From positions 1-5,993 of the forward strand of contig CAZVEV010000336.1 in assembly GCA_964625865.1 (NCBI GenBank): a DNA stretch of 5,993 nt. The letters are read 5' to 3'. The notes under the pieces were generated by a model. It was not told the DNA's origin. It worked only from the letters and a program-made list of their open reading frames with translations, and made no database searches. The DNA comes from CAZVEV01 sp964625865 (GTDB lineage: Bacteria; Planctomycetota; Phycisphaerae; SM23-33). Positions within the stretch are counted from its first letter, which is position 1; every line of letters starts with the position of its first letter. Positions 1-5,502 of this stretch are shown in pieces. The translations under genes and the position numbers were made by a program.

Positions 1-4
1 TTTT

Positions 5-55
5 GGGGCCGGGGGGTGGGGGGTGCATGTGGTTGCGGGGGGTCGGGGCGGGCGG
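5..55 (+). other. G-rich tract with G-quadruplex potential
   Basis: Runs of G lie at 5-8, 11-16, 18-23, 37-42, 45-48 and 50-52, separated by short loops except for one of 13 bases. On the plus strand this could form a G-quadruplex. On the minus strand it would be a C-rich, G-poor stretch transcribed just after the VWA gene at 111-2735, a composition compatible with a Rho loading site. No gene is visible in bases 1-110. The runs are seen in the sequence; any structure or role is inference. Confidence 0.4.
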
Positions 56-65
56 TCCGGCCGGG

Positions 66-88
66 GTCCAACTTGTTGCACGCCCTAC
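66..88 (-). repeat. Solo, degenerate REP-like element (GTAG type)
   Basis: Read on the minus strand, this starts GTAGGGCGTGCAAC (88 back to 75), which matches the outer 14 bases of the REP-like arms near 3908-3921 and 5487-5500. The second half of its palindrome is degenerate: GTTG is followed by GACCCC instead of CACGC. Only a short CAAC/GTTG stem remains. It lies 22 bases beyond the stop codon of the VWA gene. It looks like a decayed or half copy of the element found in inverted pairs elsewhere in the window. Confidence 0.6.
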
Positions 89-110
89 GGTTTGACCTTC
101 GACCCTCTTC

Positions 111-2735
111 TCAGACCAGGCCCTTGCGTTTTCGGAGGGACCATTCGAGGCACAGCAGGGCGATCAGGGCGACGATCAGCGACCAGTACATCGGGCCGTT
201 CTCGGTGAGCTTGTCGTGCTCGATGGTCATCTCCATCTTCGGCTCGGACGAGACGTCCAGGGCCTTCAGCAGGACGTCGAGGTCGCGAAGGCTCGCGAAC
301 TTGCCCTCGCTCTCGGTCGCCACGCGCTTGAGCAGGGCGAAATTCGCAAGCACGTCGAGGGCCTCGAGATCGCGGTGGATTATCTCGAATCGGTGCTCGG
401 CCGACAGGGCCTTGTCGCCGACGGTGGCCTCGATCTTGAGGACGTATTCGCCCGGCGCGGTGACGCCGGCGAGGATCGTCCGCCGCATGGTCTTGTCCTT
501 CTGGAGCCTGACGAGCTTGGGCACCTGGTCCGGGCCGGTCAGGGTCACGCGGACGGGCGTCTCGAGCAGCGGTCGGCCCTGGGCGTCTTCCACGCCGGCG
601 GTCACGCGGATCGACTGGGTGGTCGCCCCCTGCCCGCGCAGGCGCCCCAGGTCGTATCGCGGGCGATCGGTGGTGATCCACACGTTGCCCTTCGGCGCCG
701 CCAGGTACAGCGTCACCTGGCGCCAGAAGCGTTTCTGGAGTTCGGCGGTGTCCTTGGGCGTGAGCACCCACTGCCACGTCGTATCGAACGCGACGGCCAG
801 CGTCCGCCCCGCGCCGAACGGCTGGGCCACCACGAGCGGCTCGCCCTTGGCTGACTTCGCCAGCACGGTCGCTGCCGGCTTGGTGACGACCAGCGCGTTG
901 GCGCCGCTGAGGGGAGGCAGGGACGCCCAGGCCTCGGCCACCTTCGTCGGATCCGCTCCGATACGCATGATCTCGCTTTCGAGCCCCTCGCGTGTGACGG
1001 CGGGGGCCACCTCGTCGTCAATCATCGTCACCGACTTGCCCACGTCCGGGCCCAGGATGTCCGCGATGGGCGTGTCCCCCCAGCCGCCGCGCCCGAAGCT
1101 CTCGGACCCGCCGATCATGCAGAACCCCTTGCCGTACTCGCCCACGAGCTTCTTGACGATCTCGAGCTGCTTGCGCGTGAAGCGTTCAGCCGGCACGTCG
1201 CCGAAGATGATCGCGTGGTAGCCCAGCCAGTCCTCCTCGTCCTCCGTCAGGTCGCCGATGCCCTTCCTGAGCGGCTGGAGCAGGATCCGCCTGTCCACGC
1301 TGAACCGTTCCTCGGTCGCCAGGGCCGCACTGATGTACTTCGTCTCGTAGCGGAACCGTCCTTCGACGTAGAGGATGCGCATGTTGCGGTCGACGACGTG
1401 GACGAGCTTGCCCGCCGTCTGGTCGCCGGCCAACTCGTCCGAATCGCGGCCCGAGCACGTGGCGCTGACGGTCAGGCGCTTGAACCCCACCGCCAGCGGG
1501 ACGTGCTCGAATCGTACGGTCCGGCGGAGGGTGTCGGCGGTGACGTTGAACGTTTGCTGGGCGATCTCCTTGTCGCCGAAGCGACACGTGACGGTGACTT
1601 CCCGCCCGGCCAGCCCCATCGCCTCGACGACGGCGGCGATCGGCAGGCGGTTGAACGCCTCCACCTCGTCCGCGGCGGCCAGGTCGCGAACCGTCAGCGT
1701 GCGGGTCGCGCCGGTAACGGTGCTCGAGCCGACGCCCACGGCGAACACGGGCACGCCGCGCGAGCCCATCAGGGCGGCGAACTTCTCGGGCGAGATCGTG
1801 TCCGAGGCGTTGTTGCATCCGTCGGTGAGCAGGAGCATGGCCGCGACGTGGGTGTGTCCGATGGCCGACGGATCCGCGGCGGCTGACGCCGAATCGCCGA
1901 TCGCCGTGATCTTGCCCGTGGGCATGGGGACGGCAAAGGTGCGGTCGAACGCGTCGTCCTGGTCGGGCTCGAAGACCCGTGCGTTGCGGGCCCCGCCTGC
2001 AAACGAGAAGACCCGCAGTTGGGCGTGTTCGGCGATGCGGTGGAACTGGTCGCGGTTGGCGACAAGGGCCTGCCGCACGCTCTCGGTCCGCGAAACCGGC
2101 TTGGCGGCGGGGTCGATGGCGGCGAGTTTGTAATCGGGGGGCATGTCGCGAAGCGTCATCGACGTCGACGCGTCAATGCCGATCAGCACCAGCCCCTGGA
2201 CCTCGATTTCCTTCTCATACTCGAGGACGGGGCGGGCCGCCCAAGCCGCCAGAAGCGCGATCACCAGCAGGCGAAGGGCCAGCAGGCCAAGCTTGTGACG
2301 TCGCTTCAGCGGCGAGGTGGTGCGACGATACGCTCGCAGGGCCCAGATCACCGTGGCGATCATGACGGCGACCAGGGCGCAGTTGGGCGCTGCCTGGGTC
2401 AGCCCGAGATTGCGGCGGTAGGCCTCGGCAAGCGTCAGGGCGGCCAGCACCATCACCAGCGTGCCTCGCAGGCCCGCAAAGACCACCGACTTGCCCCGAA
2501 ACGCCTCGCCCTGTGGGGTGAACATCCCGCCGTAAACCGCGGCGCCTGCGGCTGTCAGCGGCCCGGCCCCCAAACACGCCAGCGCCAGCGGCCCGACCAG
2601 CGCCGGGCTGTGATCGCGCCACAAGGCTCGCAGAAGGCTCACCAGTTCCCACGCCAGGGCCGCCCCGGCTGCATAGACCAGCCACGCCGCCGCGTCCAAC
2701 AACGTGAAGATAAGGGTCATGCCCAGCGCGTTCAT
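111..2735 (-). CDS. VWA-domain membrane protein with glutamine-amidotransferase-like domain
   Basis: Encodes 874 residues. Hydrophobic segments lie near residues 4-35, 45-70, 84-106, 116-136 and 148-170. A von Willebrand A domain follows (about 180-340) with an intact metal-site motif DASTS at 188-192 and TDG at 304-306. Next is a class I amidotransferase-like fold (about 450-565, including IGGSESFGRGGW), then the segment GAGRTLAVAFDTTWQW, a beta-rich region (about 705-785), and a C-terminal membrane helix (850-865) ending in RKRKGLV. No GxCxG nucleophile elbow is evident, so enzymatic amidotransfer is unlikely. Basic residues before the fifth helix suggest that the VWA and later domains lie outside the membrane, but the topology is uncertain. 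I chose ATG at 2735 because GGTGGAG stands six bases upstream. A GTG at 2825 would add 30 residues but lacks a ribosome site. Relatives often sit near MoxR and DUF58 genes, which are not in view. The specific function is unknown. Confidence 0.88.
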   Translation of the reverse strand: MNALGMTLIFTLLDAAAWLVYAAGAALAWELVSLLRALWRDHSPALVGPLALACLGAGPLTAAGAAVYGGMFTPQGEAFRGKSVVFAGLRGTLVMVLAALTLAEAYRRNLGLTQAAPNCALVAVMIATVIWALRAYRRTTSPLKRRHKLGLLALRLLVIALLAAWAARPVLEYEKEIEVQGLVLIGIDASTSMTLRDMPPDYKLAAIDPAAKPVSRTESVRQALVANRDQFHRIAEHAQLRVFSFAGGARNARVFEPDQDDAFDRTFAVPMPTGKITAIGDSASAAADPSAIGHTHVAAMLLLTDGCNNASDTISPEKFAALMGSRGVPVFAVGVGSSTVTGATRTLTVRDLAAADEVEAFNRLPIAAVVEAMGLAGREVTVTCRFGDKEIAQQTFNVTADTLRRTVRFEHVPLAVGFKRLTVSATCSGRDSDELAGDQTAGKLVHVVDRNMRILYVEGRFRYETKYISAALATEERFSVDRRILLQPLRKGIGDLTEDEEDWLGYHAIIFGDVPAERFTRKQLEIVKKLVGEYGKGFCMIGGSESFGRGGWGDTPIADILGPDVGKSVTMIDDEVAPAVTREGLESEIMRIGADPTKVAEAWASLPPLSGANALVVTKPAATVLAKSAKGEPLVVAQPFGAGRTLAVAFDTTWQWVLTPKDTAELQKRFWRQVTLYLAAPKGNVWITTDRPRYDLGRLRGQGATTQSIRVTAGVEDAQGRPLLETPVRVTLTGPDQVPKLVRLQKDKTMRRTILAGVTAPGEYVLKIEATVGDKALSAEHRFEIIHRDLEALDVLANFALLKRVATESEGKFASLRDLDVLLKALDVSSEPKMEMTIEHDKLTENGPMYWSLIVALIALLCLEWSLRKRKGLV

Positions 2736-2828
2736 CTCGTGCTCCACCGCCGGTTCGGCAGGCCGATCCCGGTGACACAGGATTAGCAGGATTGCCCCGA
2801 TCCATCCAGAATCTTTTTGCCTCACGAC

Positions 2829-2858
2829 TTGCCTGGAACGCCCCGGCCGGTGTATACC
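2829..2858 (+). promoter_or_regulatory. Possible sigma-70-like promoter for the SprT-like gene
   Basis: TTGCCT at 2829-2834 and TATACC at 2853-2858 are 18 bases apart, each matching four of six consensus positions. Transcription would start near 2865, leaving a leader of roughly 38 bases before the ATG at 2903. The site lies in the 167-bp spacer between the divergent VWA and SprT-like genes. I found no equally good promoter on the minus strand for the VWA gene. Confidence 0.4.
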
Positions 2859-2902
2859 TCAGGTGCGGTCAGCCGCGGCCGGATCGCCGAAAAGGAACCT
2901 GC

Positions 2903-3505
2903 ATGGACGCAGAGAAACGCTTCTCAGTGGATGACCTATGGCAGCCGGGCATGCCGCTGCCCGGCAAAGGCATCCTCACCGCCATCGCCCGCCGCTGCGC
3001 CGAGACCTGGGAGATGCCCCTCCTGCCTGACCAGGTCCGCATCGCCTACAACCCCCGCATGCGAACCACCCTCGGGCGCGCCATCCTCGAAGAACGTCGC
3101 GTTGAACTGAACACCCGCCTCCTGCGGGAACACCCGGGCGAACTGATCACCACGTTCGTCCACGAACTGGCCCACCTGGCGGTCCATATCCGTTACGGCC
3201 GCGTGCCCCCGCACGGGCGCCACTTCCGTACGCTCATGCGGGCGGTGAACCTCTCGCCCGGCGCGACCCACAGTCTGCCCGTAGCCCACCTGAAGCGCCG
3301 CCGTCGCCGCTACCTCTACCTGCACCGCTGCAGCGACTGCGGCTACAACTTCGTCGCGCGATCCGTCCGCCGCAACATCTACTGCCGCGCCTGCGGGCCC
3401 GAGATGCTCTGGGACATCTGGCGGGCCCCCAACACCCCCGACGGGCGCCACATGCTCAAACGCCTGCAGGAAGGTCAAACGCAGGACGCATTTCGCCCCG
3501 GGTGA
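2903..3505 (+). CDS. SprT-like zinc metalloprotease-family protein
   Basis: Encodes 200 residues. The zinc-metallopeptidase motif HELAH (87-91) is followed by PHGRHF with a third candidate ligand, H104, which is the HExxH...HGxxF layout of SprT-like domains (the family that includes Spartan). A C-terminal zinc ribbon is formed by CSDC (143-146) and CRAC (161-164), preceded by the basic run KRRRRR (131-136) that could contact nucleic acid. All core residues are present, so it should be active as a zinc protease, but the substrate is unknown. DNA-protein crosslinks are a guess taken from the eukaryotic relative. The ATG at 2903 is chosen because AAAGGA lies at 2891-2896; an upstream in-frame start at 2792 lacks such a site. 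The last codons (GCA TTT CGC CCC GGG TGA) run into a repeat unit that supplies the stop, so the extreme C-terminus may not be ancestral. Confidence 0.87.
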   Translation: MDAEKRFSVDDLWQPGMPLPGKGILTAIARRCAETWEMPLLPDQVRIAYNPRMRTTLGRAILEERRVELNTRLLREHPGELITTFVHELAHLAVHIRYGRVPPHGRHFRTLMRAVNLSPGATHSLPVAHLKRRRRRYLYLHRCSDCGYNFVARSVRRNIYCRACGPEMLWDIWRAPNTPDGRHMLKRLQEGQTQDAFRPG

Positions 3506-3630
3506 TTACACCCGGGGGTTCTGTCCACCGGCGCAGTGCTCTCGTACGCATATCATGATCGAAGACGTGCTCCCGCTGCCCGTGCGCGTTCGGGAGAAGA
3601 CCCCCCGGTGTGTTCACCGGGGGCGAAATG
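3489..3630. repeat. MITE-like inverted-repeat unit, copy 1
   Basis: A 142-bp unit bounded by inverted ends that both read CATTTCGCCCC inward, with about 28 of 34 terminal bases matching. Each end is itself a hairpin. On the left, CCCCGGGTG (3496-3504) pairs with CACCCGGGG (3509-3517) around ATTA. On the right, CCCCCGGTG (3602-3610) pairs with CACCGGGGG (3615-3623) around TGTT. A third stem, CTCCCG (3570-3575) with CGGGAG (3591-3596), lies inside. Outside the unit, GCAGGACG (3481-3488) on the left is matched by CGTCCTGC (3632-3639) on the right. No transposase is encoded. The left end overlaps the end of the SprT-like gene and includes its stop codon. It could act as a weak terminator, though no T-run follows. 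Confidence 0.75.
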
Positions 3631-3667
3631 GCGTCCTGCGAATGAGATATCCTCTTCTCCGGACGCC
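3630..3667. repeat. Inverted repeat in the spacer between the two units
   Basis: The 39-bp spacer between the two MITE-like units begins and ends with complementary arms, GGCGTCC (3630-3636) and GGACGCC (3661-3667), so it too can fold into a hairpin. The sequence GGACGC precedes the left end of both units, which suggests it is either part of the repeat consensus or was copied when the unit duplicated. Confidence 0.5.
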
Positions 3668-3669
3668 CC

Positions 3670-3812
3670 CATTTCGCCCCGGGTGATTACACCCGGGGGT
3701 TCCGTCCACCGGCGCAGTGCTCTCGTACGCATATCATGATCGAAGACGTGCTCCCGCTGCCCGTGCGCGTTCGGGAGAAGACCCCCCCGGTGTGTTCACC
3801 GGGGGCGAAATG
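3670..3812. repeat. MITE-like inverted-repeat unit, copy 2
   Basis: A 143-bp direct copy of the unit at 3489-3630, differing by one substitution (T in copy 1, C here, near 3703) and one extra C in the run at 3782-3788. End hairpins are at 3677-3698 and 3784-3805 with the same stems and loops as copy 1. Symmetry extends outward by CCCCC on the left and GGGGG on the right of the ATTTCG ends. The near identity across the whole interior implies a recent duplication or recent insertion of two sister copies. Short reading frames of 67-76 codons here are repeat-derived and show no coding signal. Confidence 0.75.
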
Positions 3813-3828
3813 GGGGTTTGGGAGTCGG

Positions 3829-3892
3829 ACGGATTGTGATCGGAACGCAGGGCGTGCAACGTGTCTGCACGCGGAGCAGATGCACAATCCGT
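3829..3892. repeat. Site-specific inverted repeat enclosing a REP arm
   Basis: ACGGATTGTG (3829-3838) is perfectly complementary to CACAATCCGT (3883-3892), and ATC (3839-3841) can also pair with GAT (3879-3881) across a one-base bulge. The arms flank the first REP-like palindrome at 3847-3875. The left arm lies outside the REP pair while the right arm lies in its spacer. These arm sequences are not shared with the other REP pair at 5428-5500. Confidence 0.65.
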
Positions 3893-3921
3893 TCCGCGTG
3901 CAAGCAAGTTGCACGCCCTAC
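3847..3921. repeat. Inverted pair of REP-like palindromes (BIME-like)
   Basis: The pair starts GCAGGGCGTGCAAC (3847-3860) and ends with the near-complement GTTGCACGCCCTAC (3908-3921). Each side is an imperfect palindrome, and the inner edges are GCGGA and TTCCGC. The outer tetranucleotides are GCAG and, on the opposite strand, GTAG. It closely resembles the pair at 5428-5500 with a different spacer. GTAG-headed palindromes in inverted pairs are the hallmark of REP elements mobilised by RAYT (TnpA-REP) transposases; no such gene is in this window. Confidence 0.7.
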
Positions 3922-3933
3922 CAACTACCCACC

Positions 3934-3961
3934 TTCCCCTTGCTCGCCCGGGCCCTATAAT
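3934..3961 (+). promoter_or_regulatory. Likely promoter of the RNase HII-like gene (perfect -10)
   Basis: TATAAT at 3956-3961 is an exact -10 box. The best -35 at 16 bases spacing is weak (TTCCCC, 3934-3939). Transcription would begin near 3968, only a few bases before the ribosome site AAGGAG at 3970-3975, so the leader would be very short. Confidence 0.45.
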
Positions 3962-3981
3962 CACCGGGGAAGGAGCGTGGC

Positions 3982-4944
3982 GTGATTATTGCGGGCATTG
4001 ACGAGGCGGGGCTGGGGCCGGTGCTGGGGCCGCTGGTGGCGACCGCGGCGGCGCTGCACGTGCCGGACGAGCATGCCGATGCGTCGATGTGGGACCTGCT
4101 GGCGCCCGACGTGGTGCGGCGTCCGAAGCGGCGCGGCGGGGCGGTGGCCTTCGCCGACAGCAAGAAGCTGTACTCCCGCAAGAGCAAAGCCGGCCTGACG
4201 CACCTGGAACGCGGCGTGCTCGGCATGCTGGCCACCCGCGGACGCACGTGCGGGACGCTGGGGGACCTGCTGGGCGTGGTCGCCCCCGACGTGGTCGAGA
4301 CGCTGGGCGCCTATCCGTGGTACGCCGACACCCACCTGCCCCTGCCGCGGAAGCTCTCGCACGATGACGTGGGCTTTGCGAGCAATGCGCTGGCGGCGGC
4401 GATGGAGCGGCGCGGCATGCGTCTGGAGGCCGTCCGGAGCCGGGTGATCCCGGCGGGCGAGTTCAACCGGATCGTGGCCGTCACGCGGAACAAGTCCACG
4501 CTCGCGCTGGACCAGACGTGTCGGCTGTTGGCCTACGTGTGGGGCAAGGCGGGGGCTTGCTCGCGCGTGTACGTCGATCGCCAGGGCGGTCGCGTGCACT
4601 ACCTGCCCGCGCTGCAGCGCACGTTCGCGGGGTGTCAGTTCAAGGTCGTCGACGAGACCGAGGACCGCAGTGCGTACGTCGTCAGCGACCGCGGAAAGCG
4701 AATGGAGATCAGCTTCGCCGTGGGGGCCGAGGAATCCCACCTGCCGGCGGCGCTGGCGTCGATGGTGTGCAAATACGTCCGCGAGTTGATGATGGACCTG
4801 CTGAACCGTTTCTGGCAGGGCCACGTCGCAGACCTGGCGGCCACCGCGGGCTACTACACCGACGGGCGGCGGTTCTTCGGCGAGATCAGCCAGGCGATGG
4901 CCGACCTGGGCATCGACAAGGCCCTGCTGTATCGCAGCCGATAG
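3982..4944 (+). CDS. Long RNase HII-like protein
   Basis: Encodes 320 residues. The N-terminus GIDEAGLGPVLGP (5-17) is the RNase HII signature with acidic residues D7 and E8, and ADSKKLY (58-64) matches the DSKKL motif. VYVDRQGGR (197-205) supplies the likely third acid, D199. LASMVCKYVREL (258-269) corresponds to the conserved ASxxAKxxRD segment, with E268 where the family usually has Asp. GYYTDGRRFF near 290 matches the GYPT motif. RNase HII normally has about 200-215 residues; the extra length lies mainly at residues 25-55 and 65-125. The expected activity is cleavage of RNA in RNA-DNA hybrids, but the altered fourth position and the insertions make the substrate uncertain, so I give no symbol. 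The GTG at 3982 is chosen because AAGGAG stands six bases upstream and the DEAG motif follows immediately. Confidence 0.82.
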   Translation: MIIAGIDEAGLGPVLGPLVATAAALHVPDEHADASMWDLLAPDVVRRPKRRGGAVAFADSKKLYSRKSKAGLTHLERGVLGMLATRGRTCGTLGDLLGVVAPDVVETLGAYPWYADTHLPLPRKLSHDDVGFASNALAAAMERRGMRLEAVRSRVIPAGEFNRIVAVTRNKSTLALDQTCRLLAYVWGKAGACSRVYVDRQGGRVHYLPALQRTFAGCQFKVVDETEDRSAYVVSDRGKRMEISFAVGAEESHLPAALASMVCKYVRELMMDLLNRFWQGHVADLAATAGYYTDGRRFFGEISQAMADLGIDKALLYRSR

Positions 4945-4993
4945 GGCTGTAGAGAACCTGCGAAGCCGCAAGCGGTCTGGTGCGAATACGCTC

Positions 4994-5021
4994 TTGACCG
5001 GTTGGCTGACGGGCCGATAAT
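4994..5021 (+). promoter_or_regulatory. Sigma-70-like promoter of the STAS gene
   Basis: TTGACC (4994-4999) and GATAAT (5016-5021) are 16 bases apart, matching five of six consensus positions each. Transcription would start near 5028, giving a leader of about 34 bases that contains AAAGGA ahead of the ATG at 5062. This suggests the STAS gene is transcribed independently of the RNase HII-like gene 117 bases upstream. That spacer holds no convincing terminator, only a 4-bp CCGC/GCGG hairpin at 4966-4975. Confidence 0.6.
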
Positions 5022-5061
5022 GGGAATGACACGGATGGGTTGAGCGGAAAGGAACGGCAGC

Positions 5062-5406
5062 ATGGCAATTCAAGAGTGGTCGAACACCATCACGGTGATC
5101 GAGTTGGCGGACGATCCGCAGTTCAGCGACGATCTGGACACCCTTCTGGAGACGTTTGACGACAAGCCGACCAACGCGGCGCTCAATTTCGCGGCGGTGG
5201 GGTTCGTCAACAGTTCGAACATCTCGCAGTTGCTGCGTCTTCGCAAGCACGTGCTCGCCGCCGAACGTCGCCTGATCCTCTGCGGCGTCAACACACAGGT
5301 CTGGGGCGTCTTCCAGGTCACCGGCCTGGACAAGATCTTCGAGTTCACCAACGACATCTCGACCGCGCTGGCCGGCCTCCAACTCGGCCACGTCGACGAG
5401 GAGTGA
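5062..5406 (+). CDS. Single-domain STAS protein (anti-sigma-factor-antagonist-like)
   Basis: Encodes 114 residues, nearly all one STAS domain. The central segment FAAVGFVNSSNISQLLRLRK (43-62) aligns with the phospho-acceptor loop of SpoIIAA-type antagonists, where the usual motif is D-S-S/T-G. Here it reads NSSN (50-53), so the acidic and glycine positions are changed while serines S51 and S52 remain. The C-terminal stretch LILCGVNTQVWGVFQVTGLD (71-90) is typical of the fold. Members bind anti-sigma kinases or act in other partner-switching complexes, controlled by serine phosphorylation; no kinase or sigma gene is next to it. The ATG at 5062 is preceded by AAAGGA at 5048-5053, and a good promoter lies upstream. 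The tail ends acidic (HVDEE). The family is clear; the partner and pathway are unknown. Confidence 0.85.
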   Translation: MAIQEWSNTITVIELADDPQFSDDLDTLLETFDDKPTNAALNFAAVGFVNSSNISQLLRLRKHVLAAERRLILCGVNTQVWGVFQVTGLDKIFEFTNDISTALAGLQLGHVDEE

Positions 5407-5413
5407 GTCTGCC

Positions 5414-5469
5414 CAATGGGTGTATTCGTAGGGCGTGCAACTTGTTGCACGCGGAACGAACACCCAATG
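5414..5469. repeat. Site-specific imperfect inverted repeat enclosing a REP arm
   Basis: TGGGTGT (5417-5423) pairs with ACACCCA (5460-5466), TCG (5426-5428) with CGA (5457-5459), and CA (5414-5415) with TG (5468-5469), with a two-base bulge and one mismatch. As at 3829-3892, the left arm is outside the REP pair and the right arm is in its internal spacer, but the sequence is unrelated to that locus. Confidence 0.55.
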
Positions 5470-5500
5470 CCTTCCGCGTGCAACGAGTTGCACGCCCTAC
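5428..5500. repeat. Inverted pair of REP-like palindromes (BIME-like)
   Basis: Two head-to-head arms of 29 bases differ by one base when one is reverse-complemented. The left arm is GTAGG plus a perfect palindrome, GCGTGCAAC (5433-5441) with GTTGCACGC (5444-5452) and a TT loop, followed by GGAA. The right arm mirrors it, with GCGTGCAAC (5476-5484) and GTTGCACGC (5487-5495) around GA, ending CCCTAC at 5500. Both outer ends carry GTAG when read inward. The 14-base spacer is unrelated to the REP sequence. The pair lies between the STAS gene stop and the leuB promoter and could act as a bidirectional hairpin barrier or transcript end. Confidence 0.75.
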
Positions 5501-5502
5501 CA

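Noticed and set aside
16..1221. A 401-codon plus-strand open frame opposite the VWA gene
   Set aside because: Ser/Arg-rich translation without recognisable domains, fully antisense to a gene with intact VWA motifs and a ribosome site.
2736..2825. Upstream GTG extension of the VWA protein by 30 residues
   Set aside because: No ribosome site precedes the GTG at 2825, whereas GGTGGAG lies at the right distance from the ATG at 2735; the extension also covers the divergent promoter region.
3496..3520. Intrinsic terminator after the SprT-like gene
   Set aside because: The stem is strong but is followed by GGTTCTGTCC rather than a T-run, and the stop codon lies within the hairpin; it is better described as the end of the repeat unit.
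3481..3921. CRISPR array
   Set aside because: There are only two long direct copies of about 142 bp plus palindromes, with no regular 25-40 base repeats and spacers and no cas gene.
3536..3964. Several 67-76 codon frames on both strands in the repeat region
   Set aside because: They are made of repeat sequence, the same peptides recur from the two copies, and no convincing ribosome site or domain is present.
3961..5493. A 510-codon minus-strand open frame opposite the RNase HII-like and STAS genes
   Set aside because: Its translation is low-complexity, rich in Arg, His and Gln, with no family motif. The plus strand carries clear RNase HII and STAS motifs with ribosome sites, so this is an antisense shadow in GC-rich DNA.
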